Positions 1 through 7,800 of a DNA stretch of 11,684 nucleotides are shown piece after piece. This DNA is from LGRD01 sp031415135. Lineage in GTDB: Bacteria > Pseudomonadota > Gammaproteobacteria > Burkholderiales > Burkholderiaceae_C. The notes under the pieces are model-generated. The model worked only from the letters and a program-made list of their open reading frames with translations. It had not been told where the DNA came from and made no database searches. Both the position numbers and the translations under genes were made by a program. Position 1 is the stretch's first letter. Every line of letters starts with the position of its first letter. The stretch is from assembly GCA_031415135.1 (NCBI GenBank), contig JANORB010000008.1, forward strand, positions 1 to 11,684. Reading direction: 5' to 3'.

Positions 1-3000
1 GACGCGCTGCCCGAGCACGTTGTAGCGGTACTGGGCAGCGCTCCCATTGATCAGCAGCGTGATCAGCCGGTTCAGCGCGTCGTGCCCATAGCTGCGGCTG
101 CCGTCGTGGCGTGATTCGCCGCTGACATTGCCCACCGCATCGTGGTTGAAGTTGCGCCACTGCCCGGCGCCGCTCCAGGCCGAGAGCCGGTTGCTCGCCT
201 GGTCTCGCGTGAAGGTGTAGCTCGCACCTTGGCGTGTGTGGCTGGTGCGGTTGGACACCGGGTCGAGCGCGAAGCTTTGGTTGTCGCCGCCGTTGCGTGT
301 CACCGCGGCCAAGCGGTCGTTGGGGTCGTAGGTGAGGCTGGCGTTGAGTGACGGGGACACCGCGTCGACGATCACGGAAAGGGTGTTCGTGTTGTTGAAG
401 CCGTAGGCCACGCTTTGCGCATTGGTGCTGTTGATATAGATCAGGCGGCCGTCAGTGTCTGAGGTCAGCAACCGGGCGACCCCGTTGCCGTGGCGCCAGG
501 CGTAGCGGCGTTCGGTGGCCGGCTGGTAAAGAAAGCTGTGCGCCAGTGCCTGCCAACTGCCATTGACCAGCCCGGACAGGCTGGACAGACGGCCGTAGCC
601 GTCGTAGGCATAGCTCAAGGCCAGGCCGTTGGGGTAGTTCATGCCGGTCAGGCGGCCTTGCGCGTCCCAGGTCCAGGTCGTGGTGTAGTTGGTTCCGTAG
701 GTCGTGGTGAGCTGCTGCGCCAGTTCGCCGGCTGCCGTGTAGGCGTAGCTCGTGGCTCCGACGTAGTTCGTGGTGCGGGTCAAACGACCCTTGCCGTAGC
801 TGCCCTCGTCGTAGAAAAATTGTTCCGGGCCTACGGTAACGTTGGTGCGAGAGGTCATCCGGTCCAGCGCATCCCACGTGTAGGTGATGACCTGCCCGCT
901 CGCGCGCGTTTCGTTCTGCAGCCGGCCCGCGGAATCATAGGCATAGCTCGTGGTGCCGGTGTCGGGGCTGGATTCGCTGAGCTTCTGGCCGAAGCCGTTG
1001 TAGGTGTAGGTTGTCAGCAGGCCACGGGGGTCTTGAACCGACGCGAGCCGACCTTCTGAGTTGTAGGTGTAGACGATCACTCCGGCGTCAGGCGCCGTCA
1101 CCTGCCTCACACGATCCTGAGCGTCATGGGCGTAGCGCGTGATCCGCCCTGCGGCATCGGTGAGGGTTTCCAGATTGCCGTTGCCGTCATAGCCGTAGGT
1201 CAGCTGCTGACCGTTGTTTCCCAGATCGACCCAGGGCCGGCGCAGGCTGTCGAACCGGCGGGCGGCCGAAAACTGCCCGGACGGCACCGCGATCGGCGGG
1301 GTGTTGTTGAGGCCGGACACACTGAGGTTGGGCAGATTGCGGCTGGAACTCGTGGTCAGCGTGTTGCTGGCGACGTCAAACGCGTAACGGACATACTCAC
1401 CGAGCGCATTGCCAGCGTACTCGAGTCGCCCGGCCGCGTTGTAGCGCGAGCGGTCGACACGGCCGCTGGCGTAGGCAAGGTCGGTGAGCTGATGGTTGTT
1501 GTTGTAGGTGAACGTCGTCTGGCGCGTCCCGCCGGGCAAATACATCAACCTGCTGATCTGATTGCCCTTGGGGTCGTGGGTGTAGTCGGTGATGACGCCA
1601 TTCGCGTCTACCACGCGGCCAGGCAGGCCCAAGCCGTTGTAGGCCGAGAAGCTGGCCTGGTGCCCGAGTGGGTTGATCACCGAGGCCAAGTTGCCCAAGG
1701 TGTCGTAGTTGTAGGTCGTCACCGCGCCACCTCCCGGCAGGCTTCGCGTCACCGTCATGCGCGACATGACCAGGTTGGGGTGGAACGTGTACGCATAGCT
1801 GAGCAGGCGGGCGGCGCCGGTGCGCAGGTCTGTCCATGTTTCGGAGGCGATCTTTCGATAGGCATAGCCGGTCGCGTAGCCGTAGGCCACTTTCATGTAC
1901 GGGCTGTTCGCCGAATCGAGAAACCGGGTTTCGGCGAGCAGATCTCCGCTCCAGGTGTTCACCTGGGTGTTGGCAGCCGAGGTGCCGGCGGCCGTTGTCT
2001 TCTGGATCAGCTTGCCCGCCGAGTCATACGAATAGTCGGTCTTGTTGCCCTTCCAGTCGAGCTCATAGTCCACCCAGCCGTTGGCGTCGTAGACCGTCTG
2101 CGCGGCGGCGGCGGCGCAAGACGACGTGGCCGCGCGGGAGACGCCCGTGATCTTCCACCCCCCCTGATAGATTCCGAAGCTGTGGGTGATGGATTGGCCC
2201 GCCGCGCTGGTGACGGTCGTCTGCCCCGCGCCATAGGTGAAGGTGTCGCGCTCTTCACCCCCCGCGAGCCCGCTTTCACGCACCCGCTTCAGGCTGTCGT
2301 AGGCGTAGGTGCTGTACCGCACCGAGTTGATCGAGATGCCGGTCAGCAGGGTGCGATCGGTCGCGTCTTCGTAGTGATAGGTCTTGATGTCTGGCGACGC
2401 TCCAGCAGACGTTGCGGTGGACAGCATGCCGTTCGCGTCATACGCGTACGTCCACGCGTTGCCTCCCGGATCGACGACCTGCGTGACCCGGCTGTTCGAC
2501 CAGGTGAACTGAATGGCTTGTCCCGCGCGATTGAGGATGCGGTTGGGGCGCGTGGACCCCGCAGACAAATACTCGAAGCGTCGCAGCAACAGGCCGGCAC
2601 TGTCGGTGATTTGCTGAATGACGCCCGAGAACGAAAAGATGTGAATCCGATCGTCGAGGTAAAGACTCCACGAGGTCCCGTCCCCGATCAACTGCCCCGC
2701 CGCGCTGGAGTTGCTCACGGCATAGCTCAATTCGCTGGCGGTGCGGGTGAACTTGAACTTCGCGCCCGTCGTGTCCGTGTAGACGATCGATGTCGGAAAG
2801 CAGACCCCTGGGTAGTCAGGGAGGGAGTAGCAGCCCGTCCTCTGCAAGGTGGGAAAGTCGTAGGTGGACAGCCATTTCGCGCCAAAGAACTTGCCCGCAG
2901 TGGTGTTGCTCCGGTAGGTGCGCCGAAGGTCCAGGCCGTACGAATTGCCACTCGAGAAGTCTTGCTCATGCTTGAACTTCTCGCCCGTCGCGATGATGAC

Positions 3001-3423
3001 GGGCTGCTTGGTGGCTGGACTGCTGCACGACGCAGGGTCTGTATTGCCTTCCGATGCCGGTTTGTCCTTTTGCGCTGGACTGGGATCCTTGCGCCCGGGG
3101 CCGCCGCCGCCGTCCGGGACGCCGCCGGTTCCTGCCGTTCCTCCCGTTCTGGCGGGGCCATTGACAAATGTGCTTGCCGGTCCGGGATCTCTCGTGGCCG
3201 TTACTTCGACCATGGGCAATGTCACCTCCGGCCCGCGATCCCGCCTGCCCGTTATTTCGACTTTGTCCAGTTGATGCGCCCCTGCCGGGTCAGCGGGCCG
3301 AGGCAGCACATCCGAATGGGCCACGGTTGAATGCGCAAGAACACCGGCAAAAAGCGCGGCGACCAAGATGCGCGAGTGGCGACTCGACTTCTCCGTCCAA
3401 CGAGTGACTCGATTGATCTGCAC
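1..3423 (-). CDS. RHS/YD-repeat protein with signal peptide and DUF6531-like domain (3' end outside window)
   Basis: The reading frame is open without a stop from 3423 to the window edge, giving 1141 visible residues. The GTG start is chosen for a Shine-Dalgarno-like GGATGGGGG six bases upstream and for the signal peptide that follows: a basic n-region (1-18), a hydrophobic core ILVAALFAGVLA (19-30), and likely cleavage near AHS/D (37/38). Next come two TonB-plug-like motifs, VEITGRR (55-61) and VEVTATRD (72-79), and a Gly/Pro/Lys-rich linker (about 82-140). A DUF6531-like segment follows (PVIIATGEKF from 141, then GLDLRRTYRS). From about residue 324 some 20-25 YD-type repeats run to the edge, for example WTYAYDANG, TSYAYDSAGRL, ITYTWDALDRM and YRYNVLGQRV. 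The family forms a hollow beta-cage shell that encloses a C-terminal, often toxic, domain. That domain, and so the activity, lies outside the window. Export is probably Sec-dependent, since no VgrG or PAAR is seen. Confidence 0.93.
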   Translation of the reverse strand, partial: MQINRVTRWTEKSSRHSRILVAALFAGVLAHSTVAHSDVLPRPADPAGAHQLDKVEITGRRDRGPEVTLPMVEVTATRDPGPASTFVNGPARTGGTAGTGGVPDGGGGPGRKDPSPAQKDKPASEGNTDPASCSSPATKQPVIIATGEKFKHEQDFSSGNSYGLDLRRTYRSNTTAGKFFGAKWLSTYDFPTLQRTGCYSLPDYPGVCFPTSIVYTDTTGAKFKFTRTASELSYAVSNSSAAGQLIGDGTSWSLYLDDRIHIFSFSGVIQQITDSAGLLLRRFEYLSAGSTRPNRILNRAGQAIQFTWSNSRVTQVVDPGGNAWTYAYDANGMLSTATSAGASPDIKTYHYEDATDRTLLTGISINSVRYSTYAYDSLKRVRESGLAGGEERDTFTYGAGQTTVTSAAGQSITHSFGIYQGGWKITGVSRAATSSCAAAAAQTVYDANGWVDYELDWKGNKTDYSYDSAGKLIQKTTAAGTSAANTQVNTWSGDLLAETRFLDSANSPYMKVAYGYATGYAYRKIASETWTDLRTGAARLLSYAYTFHPNLVMSRMTVTRSLPGGGAVTTYNYDTLGNLASVINPLGHQASFSAYNGLGLPGRVVDANGVITDYTHDPKGNQISRLMYLPGGTRQTTFTYNNNHQLTDLAYASGRVDRSRYNAAGRLEYAGNALGEYVRYAFDVASNTLTTSSSRNLPNLSVSGLNNTPPIAVPSGQFSAARRFDSLRRPWVDLGNNGQQLTYGYDGNGNLETLTDAAGRITRYAHDAQDRVRQVTAPDAGVIVYTYNSEGRLASVQDPRGLLTTYTYNGFGQKLSESSPDTGTTSYAYDSAGRLQNETRASGQVITYTWDALDRMTSRTNVTVGPEQFFYDEGSYGKGRLTRTTNYVGATSYAYTAAGELAQQLTTTYGTNYTTTWTWDAQGRLTGMNYPNGLALSYAYDGYGRLSSLSGLVNGSWQALAHSFLYQPATERRYAWRHGNGVARLLTSDTDGRLIYINSTNAQSVAYGFNNTNTLSVIVDAVSPSLNASLTYDPNDRLAAVTRNGGDNQSFALDPVSNRTSHTRQGASYTFTRDQASNRLSAWSGAGQWRNFNHDAVGNVSGESRHDGSRSYGHDALNRLITLLINGSAAQYRYNVLGQRV

Positions 3424-3429
3424 TGCGCG

Positions 3430-3438
3430 CCCCCATCC
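3430..3438 (-). promoter_or_regulatory. Ribosome binding site that decides the GTG start of the RHS gene
   Basis: On the minus strand GGATGGGGG stands six bases before GTG at 3421-3423. It is a fair but imperfect Shine-Dalgarno match. The in-frame TTG at 3451-3453 has no comparable site, and starting there would put extra residues in front of the basic n-region of the signal peptide. Confidence 0.45.
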
Positions 3439-3454
3439 AATTGTTATGGCCAAG

Positions 3455-3483
3455 ATGCTACGAACGGCGGGCGCTGGCAGCAA
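3455..3483 (-). promoter_or_regulatory. Candidate promoter for the RHS gene
   Basis: In the 117-bp gap between the LysR stop and the RHS start, the minus strand has TTGCTG (3478-3483), a 17-base spacer and TAGCAT (3455-3460). These match the sigma-70 consensus at three and four of six positions. A start of transcription about seven bases downstream would leave a leader of about 25 bases that includes the ribosome binding site. The match is weak and rests only on spacing and position. The gap is also a natural place for regulator binding, but I see no convincing operator. Confidence 0.25.
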
Positions 3484-3540
3484 CCTGAAGGACGTTACAG
3501 AGTGTTCGCCGCGTTCGACGCGAAGGCAGAATGGCCGGTT

Positions 3541-4461
3541 TCAAGCCCGCCGCGCCCGCGACTGCTCGCGCGCCAGCTCGATGAACTCGGTCGCCGCCGG
3601 CTTCAACCCCGAGCCGCGCCGCCACACCAGGCCCACATCGACCGCAGGGATCTCGTCGCGCAGGCGGCGCACTTCCACGTGCTCGGCGTCCAGCGTCCAG
3701 GGCCGGTACAAAAAATCGGGCAGCACCGCGATGCCGGCGCCGGCGCCCACCAGCGAGCGCACCGCTTCGAGCGACGAGGTGCGCAGAATCGTGCGCGGCT
3801 TGAGCTGGTGGCGGGCCCACACCGCGCCCATCAGGTCGTCGATGCCGTCGGCCTCGAGCACGATCTGGTCGCAGGCCGCGCAGTCGGCCAGCGTGATCTC
3901 GTCGCGCTGCGTCAGCTCGTGGTTGGCCGGCAGCCAAACGCGGTTGGGGCTGCGGGTCAGCGTCTCCGACACCATGGCCTGCGGCTCGGTGAGGGCGTTG
4001 CTGACCATGATCGCCACGTCGAGCTCGCCGTTGATCAGCAGGTGCTCCAGAAAGCGCGGTGAGTCTTCGGTGACGAACACCTCCACCGCCGGGCAGTTGC
4101 GCCGGAAGCGGCTGAACAGCTCACTCAGGTAGTAGCCCGCCACCAGGCTGGTCACGCCGACCGCGAGCACGCCCGCCAGCCCGGCGGCCGCGTCGCCGGC
4201 GTGCAGCCGCAGCGCGTCGGCCACCGAGCCGATCACCTTGCGCGCGCTGACCAGAAAGCGGTGCCCTTGCGGCGTCAGCGCCATGCCCTTGGAGCTGCGC
4301 GAAAAGAGCGCGCTGCCCAGTTCGGCCTCGAGCTCCAGCAGGCTCTTGGTCAGTGCGCTCTGCGCAATGCTGAGCATGCGCGAGGCGGCCGCCACCGAAC
4401 CACTTTCGGCCACCGCGACGAAATAGCGGAACTGGCGCAGCGTGACATGGCGGTGGTTCAT
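3541..4461 (-). CDS. LysR family transcriptional regulator
   Basis: This is a 306-residue protein of usual LysR length. Residues 7-66 form the winged helix-turn-helix: TLRQFRYFVAVAESGSVAAA, then the recognition helix with SALTKSLLELEAELGSALF and the wing SKGMALTPQG. A linker helix follows, and residues about 96-300 form the two-lobed periplasmic-binding-like effector domain (AVGVTSLVAGYY, ELDVAIM, GAGAGIAVLPDFL). It should bind DNA as a tetramer and respond to a small ligand that the sequence does not reveal. The gene lies 46 bp downstream of the unknown 372-residue gene and 117 bp upstream of the RHS gene, all in the same direction. It therefore lacks the divergent neighbour that usually points to the target. 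The ATG start has only a weak ribosome binding site and sits just after a GC-rich repeat segment. Targets could be the RHS gene, the upstream operon or distant genes. Confidence 0.93.
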   Translation of the reverse strand: MNHRHVTLRQFRYFVAVAESGSVAAASRMLSIAQSALTKSLLELEAELGSALFSRSSKGMALTPQGHRFLVSARKVIGSVADALRLHAGDAAAGLAGVLAVGVTSLVAGYYLSELFSRFRRNCPAVEVFVTEDSPRFLEHLLINGELDVAIMVSNALTEPQAMVSETLTRSPNRVWLPANHELTQRDEITLADCAACDQIVLEADGIDDLMGAVWARHQLKPRTILRTSSLEAVRSLVGAGAGIAVLPDFLYRPWTLDAEHVEVRRLRDEIPAVDVGLVWRRGSGLKPAATEFIELAREQSRARRA

Positions 4462-4467
4462 CGCGCC

Positions 4468-4516
4468 CAGGGCTGGCCCCCTTGCGGCGCGCCGTGCGAC
4501 ACCCCCATCAGGGCTG
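4468..4516. repeat. GC-rich segment bounded by 8-bp direct repeats with a central palindrome
   Basis: CAGGGCTG occurs at 4468-4475 and again at 4509-4516. Between the copies lie a run of C (4477-4481), the perfect 10-bp palindrome CGGCGCGCCG (4485-4494) and another C run. The segment fills the gap between the unknown gene and the LysR gene, and its right copy covers part of the upstream gene's stop region. It may be a dispersed intergenic element or a hairpin in the LysR leader. There is no T-tract, so it is not a typical intrinsic terminator in either direction. Confidence 0.35.
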
Positions 4517-5626
4517 TATGACGATGGACTTGACCACGGCCAGGTTGTCGTCCTTGAGTTCCTTGTACATCCCGGACGCCAACTTCCAGGCTTCGTAGTC
4601 TTCGAGCGGCTTGCCGCCGATGCCGACCTTCATGATTTCACGCTTGTTGTGGCGCGCCACGATGATGGCCTGCAGCAGCGCGATCTTGCCGCCCCTGCCA
4701 GCCATCACCGCGCTGTGCAGGTTGTCGGGCGTGCGGTACGAATCGGCGCTCTTGGGCGCCGCGTTGGTGAAGCAGTCGAACAGGAAGTCCCACATGATGC
4801 GTCCCTTCTTGTCGTCGACGCCATCGGGGTGGAACGGGTACTTGACCAGTTGCGCGAAGCGCTTGTCCAGGTCGCCGCGGATCGGATACGTCGCGGCGGC
4901 GCCGAGTGCTTTTTCCTGCATCACCACCCACCACTGCAGCCGGTGCGTGAACTCCCCGTGCGTGGCTTGCGCGCCGGGGTCTTTCCAGTGGCGTTTTTGC
5001 TCCAGCAGATGCTTGGTGAAATCGGCCGCCGACACCAGCCCCGTGAGGACCGGTGTCGACCCTTTGGCCGCCACTTGATTGGCTTGCACCGGCACATCGA
5101 GCGCGGGGTCGAACTGCGCGCCGTTGAACCCGAAGCGATCTTCTTGAGCCTGCAGGACTTTTTGCAGCGCACCGTTGAACTTGTGCGAATACGCCTTGCC
5201 GTCGGGTGTCTGGCGCCAGCGCTTGAACTCGGCGACCACGGCCTCGATGTGCTTGTCTCTCGACGGGCTGGCATTCGGTTTCGGCAGCGCGAGCCCCGCG
5301 AGGGTCTTGGCCTGGCCCACTTCGGCCTTCTTGAGCGTCGGGATGCCGCCGCCGAAGCCGCCTTTGAGCCCGGTCTCGGCGCGCAGCGCGGATTCGAGCT
5401 TTTCAAGGTGGCCGATGCACCTGGCTTCGTCGGTCATCAACGCGCCGATCTGGCAGTAGTCGTGCAGCAAGTCGGAGCCCTTGCGGGTGTCGTCCGCGGG
5501 CTGGTTGCCTTTGGCGCCGGTCTTGGCGCCAAAAACCTCGTCGTCGCTCGCAAAACGACCGCCCTTGAAATGCGGGAAATGCACCCGGATCTCCGCGGCA
5601 ATTTCCTTCGGTGTCAGCTTTTTCAA
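4508..5626 (-). CDS. Conserved-looking protein of unknown function, 372 residues, TTG start
   Basis: I do not recognise this family with confidence. The frame could be extended upstream to 5671. The TTG at 5624-5626 is preferred because AAAGGGAG lies six bases before it and the protein then begins MKKLTPKEIAAEI. There is no signal peptide or membrane segment, so it is probably cytoplasmic or delivered by a system without a cleaved Sec signal. Visible traits are an HFPHFKGG segment (16-23), an acidic and polar stretch with GNQPADDTRKG (40-50), cysteines at 58 and 70, a glycine-rich turn LKGGFGGGIP (87-96), a long helix-prone middle rich in Gln, Lys and Trp, and a conserved-looking end (RHNKREIMKVGIGGKPLEDYEAW). 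The gene follows the synthetase after 96 bp and precedes the LysR gene. A loose resemblance to Legionella LirA/MavJ-type effector proteins came to mind from memory only and should be treated as a lead. No function is assigned. Confidence 0.85.
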   Translation of the reverse strand: MKKLTPKEIAAEIRVHFPHFKGGRFASDDEVFGAKTGAKGNQPADDTRKGSDLLHDYCQIGALMTDEARCIGHLEKLESALRAETGLKGGFGGGIPTLKKAEVGQAKTLAGLALPKPNASPSRDKHIEAVVAEFKRWRQTPDGKAYSHKFNGALQKVLQAQEDRFGFNGAQFDPALDVPVQANQVAAKGSTPVLTGLVSAADFTKHLLEQKRHWKDPGAQATHGEFTHRLQWWVVMQEKALGAAATYPIRGDLDKRFAQLVKYPFHPDGVDDKKGRIMWDFLFDCFTNAAPKSADSYRTPDNLHSAVMAGRGGKIALLQAIIVARHNKREIMKVGIGGKPLEDYEAWKLASGMYKELKDDNLAVVKSIVIQP

Positions 5627-5632
5627 CGCAGT

Positions 5633-5640
5633 CTCCCTTT
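5633..5640 (-). promoter_or_regulatory. Strong Shine-Dalgarno sequence that fixes the TTG start of the unknown gene
   Basis: The minus strand reads AAAGGGAG, six bases before TTG at 5624-5626. It is the best ribosome binding site in the window. If translation began at the upstream in-frame codon near 5671, this site would lie inside the coding sequence and would encode the unremarkable residues QRE. Confidence 0.7.
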
Positions 5641-5685
5641 GAAGCCAAGGTGGCGCACCGGCGCCGCACAAAGCCTAGCGCATCG

Positions 5686-5707
5686 CCACGCGCGCCGCAA
5701 CGCGTGG
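5686..5707 (-). other. Candidate RNA hairpin after the acetoacetyl-CoA synthetase gene
   Basis: The minus strand has CCACGCG, an eight-base loop and CGCGTGG, about 15 bases beyond the TAG stop. The seven-base stem is perfect and GC-rich. No T-run follows, so it could stabilise the 3' end or weaken read-through into the next gene, but it is not a clear intrinsic terminator. The rest of the 96-bp gap shows only a very weak promoter-like pair, TTGCGG and TAGGCT 17 bases apart, the first of which lies in the loop. Confidence 0.3.
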
Positions 5708-5722
5708 GCCTGTGCCCGCGCC

Positions 5723-7762
5723 CTATGCCAGTGCCGCCCGCCGCGCCGCGAACGCCACGAACCAGGCCACGCAGTCGGCATTGGCCATCGCATCGAGCTT
5801 GAACACCTGCTCGGGCGCGCTGCCCATCAGCAGCTTCTTCACCGGCAGCTCCATCTTCTTGCCCGACAGGGTGCGCGGGATGGCGCTGACCTGGAAGATC
5901 TCGTTCGGCACATGGCGCGGCGACAGCGCGGCCTTGATCGACTCGCGCATGCGCTTGACCAGCGCGTCGTCCAGCACCAGCCCGTCGCGCAGCACCACGA
6001 ACAAGGGCATGTAGCTCGCGCGGCCCAGGTACTCCAGGTCGACGACCAGGCTGTCCAGCACCTCGGGTAGCGCCTCGACCGCGCGGTACAACTCGGCCGT
6101 GCCCATGCGGATGCCATGGCGGTTGATGGTGGCGTCGCTGCGGCCATAGATGATGGCGCCGCCGCGCGGCGTGATGCGCAGCCAGTCGCCGTGGCGCCAG
6201 ACGCCGGGGTACATGTCGAAGTAGCTGTCGTGGTAGCGACGGCCTTGCCTGTCGTTCCAGAAGTACAGCGGCATCGACGGCATGGGCTTGGTGCAGACCA
6301 GTTCGCCGACCTCGTCGACGAGTGCCCGGCCTTTGCCCGTGGCGTCGGGTTCGCTCCAGGCTTCGACGGTGGCGCCCAGGCAGCGGCATTGCATCTCGCC
6401 CTCGACCACCGGCAGCGTCGGCAGGCCGGCCACGAAGGCGCCGGCAAAGTCGGTGCCGCCAGACATCGGCGTGAGCCAGATGTCGCGGCCGTCGACCTTC
6501 GGCAGCTGCGCGTAGACCCAGCGGTAGCAGTCGATCGCCAGCGGCGAGCCGGTCGAGCCCAGCGCCCGCAAACGCGACAGGTCGGCGGCCCGGGCGGGCG
6601 CCACGCCGGCCTTCAGGCAGCTGGCATAAAACGCGGCGCCGGCACCGAAGAAGGTCACGCCGGCATCGGCCGCAAAGCGCCACAGCGTGGACCAGTCGGC
6701 CTGGCCCACTTTGCCGCTGGGGTTGCCGTCGTAGATGCAGATCGTGGTGCCGCACAGCAGCCCGGCCATCTGCGAGTTCCACATGATCCAGCCGGTCGAG
6801 CTGTACCAGTGGTAGCGGTCGCCGGTGTCGGCGCTGGGGCCCAGGTTGTTGTGCCACGAGAAGGCCTTCAGCGCTTCCAGCATCACGCCGCCATGGCCGT
6901 GCACGATCGGTTTGGGCAGGCCGGTGGTGCCGCTGGAATAGACCACCCACAGCGGGTGGTCGAACGGCAACCAGGTGGGGGCGAGCGTGGCGGCGTCGGC
7001 GATCAGCGCCTCGAAGTCATGCGCCTGGCGCTGCGCGCCGGCCAGTGGCGCGGGGTCGGCGGCGCTGTTCAGGCAGCGCAGCAACACCACATGCCGCACG
7101 CTGGGCAGTGAATCGAGCAGGCCTTGCAGCACCGGCAGCCGGTCGTGTTCGACCCCGCCGTGCACATAGCCGTCGCAGCCGATCAGCAGCACCGGCTCGA
7201 TCTGCACAAAGCGGTCGAGCACCGCCACCGGCCCCATGTCGGGCGAGCAGACCGACCAGATCGCGCCGACACTGGCCACCGCCAAAAACGCCACCGCCGT
7301 CTGCGGCACGTTGGGCAGGATGGCGCCGACGCGGTCGCCCGGTTGCACGCCCAGGCGCTTGAGGTGCGCGGCCAGCGAGGCCACCTGGCGGCGCAGGTCG
7401 GGCCAACTGGTCTGCTGCAATTCGCCGCGCTCGCGCAGGCGCTCGTTCTGGAACACGATGGCCGGGTGGCCGGCCGCATGCGCCGCATCGGCATGCCGAA
7501 ACACCTGCTGCGCATAGTTCAGCTGCGCGCCGGGGAACCAGCGCGCGCCGGGCATCACCTCGTCGACCAGCACGGTCTCGAACGGCGTGGGCGACCGCAC
7601 ATCGAAGTAGTCCCACACCGAGCCCCAGAAGGCGCGCAGGTCGCCCACCGACCAGCGCCACAGCGCGTCGTAGCCGTCGGTCGTGGTGGCGTCGAAATGC
7701 AGGCCGCGGTGTTGGGCCAGCCAGCGGGTGTAGCGGGTGATCTGGGGTTCGGGCAGGGTCAT
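5723..7762 (-). CDS. Acetoacetyl-CoA synthetase (acetoacetate--CoA ligase, EC 6.2.1.16)
   Basis: This 679-residue cytoplasmic enzyme activates acetoacetate with ATP and CoA through an acetoacetyl-AMP intermediate, feeding ketone-body or polyhydroxybutyrate metabolism. The order of motifs is that of the acyl-adenylate superfamily: an N-terminal acetyl-CoA-synthetase-type cap (RYTRWLAQHRGL, then LRAFWGSVWDYF), the P-loop-like YSSGTTGLPKPIVHG (275-289), SGGTDF (434-439), HGDW with the ribose-binding Asp526, the hinge motif YGRSDATINRHGIRMG (from 539), and PRTLSGKKMELPVKK (629-643), where Lys635 should be the catalytic lysine. SGGTDF and the long YHWYSSTGWIMWN segment separate it from acetyl-CoA synthetase. 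It is slightly longer than the roughly 650-660 residues usual for the family. The ATG at 7760-7762 is used because the region upstream in the same frame belongs to the preceding gene, although no clear ribosome binding site is present. It lies 37 bp after the last solute-binding gene and is probably co-transcribed with it. Confidence 0.93.
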   Translation of the reverse strand: MTLPEPQITRYTRWLAQHRGLHFDATTTDGYDALWRWSVGDLRAFWGSVWDYFDVRSPTPFETVLVDEVMPGARWFPGAQLNYAQQVFRHADAAHAAGHPAIVFQNERLRERGELQQTSWPDLRRQVASLAAHLKRLGVQPGDRVGAILPNVPQTAVAFLAVASVGAIWSVCSPDMGPVAVLDRFVQIEPVLLIGCDGYVHGGVEHDRLPVLQGLLDSLPSVRHVVLLRCLNSAADPAPLAGAQRQAHDFEALIADAATLAPTWLPFDHPLWVVYSSGTTGLPKPIVHGHGGVMLEALKAFSWHNNLGPSADTGDRYHWYSSTGWIMWNSQMAGLLCGTTICIYDGNPSGKVGQADWSTLWRFAADAGVTFFGAGAAFYASCLKAGVAPARAADLSRLRALGSTGSPLAIDCYRWVYAQLPKVDGRDIWLTPMSGGTDFAGAFVAGLPTLPVVEGEMQCRCLGATVEAWSEPDATGKGRALVDEVGELVCTKPMPSMPLYFWNDRQGRRYHDSYFDMYPGVWRHGDWLRITPRGGAIIYGRSDATINRHGIRMGTAELYRAVEALPEVLDSLVVDLEYLGRASYMPLFVVLRDGLVLDDALVKRMRESIKAALSPRHVPNEIFQVSAIPRTLSGKKMELPVKKLLMGSAPEQVFKLDAMANADCVAWFVAFAARRAALA

Positions 7763-7797
7763 GTCGGGTGCGGCTGGAGGAGTTCGGGTGGCGCCAT
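7759..7797 (-). other. Possible 12-codon mini-cistron between SBP-C and the synthetase gene
   Basis: Three bases after the SBP-C stop an ATG opens a frame of twelve codons (MAPPELLQPHPT). Its TGA overlaps the ATG of the synthetase gene as ATGA. Neither this frame nor the synthetase has a good Shine-Dalgarno sequence. Re-initiating ribosomes could couple the two long genes, but so short a frame may equally be chance. Confidence 0.18.
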
Positions 7798-7800
7798 GGT

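Noticed and set aside
2101..2121. GCC-type triplet run encoding five alanines in the RHS gene
   Set aside because: It is in frame and only about five units long. Such runs are common in GC-rich genes and give no evidence of phase variation.
1126..3330. Long plus-strand open frame of 734 codons opposite the RHS gene
   Set aside because: It is antisense to an intact RHS frame with clear YD motifs. Its translation is rich in Arg, Gly and Val without recognisable domains, as expected from a GC-rich shadow frame.
3252..3440. Minus-strand frame of 62 codons starting MDGGAQC
   Set aside because: It overlaps the signal-peptide region of the RHS gene in another frame. The GTG-initiated RHS frame gives a proper signal peptide and continues through the repeats.
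3510..3522. Small inverted repeat CGCGTTCGACGCG after the LysR gene
   Set aside because: The stem is five base pairs with no following T-tract, too weak to call a terminator in GC-rich DNA.
4442..6070. Plus-strand open frame of 542 codons
   Set aside because: It crosses the opposite strands of three genes (LysR start, the unknown gene and the end of the synthetase) and shows no domain. It is a compositional artefact.
5403..6950. Minus-strand frame of 515 codons overlapping the synthetase
   Set aside because: It runs in another frame through the catalytic motifs of the synthetase and has a low-complexity Arg/Gly/Ala translation.
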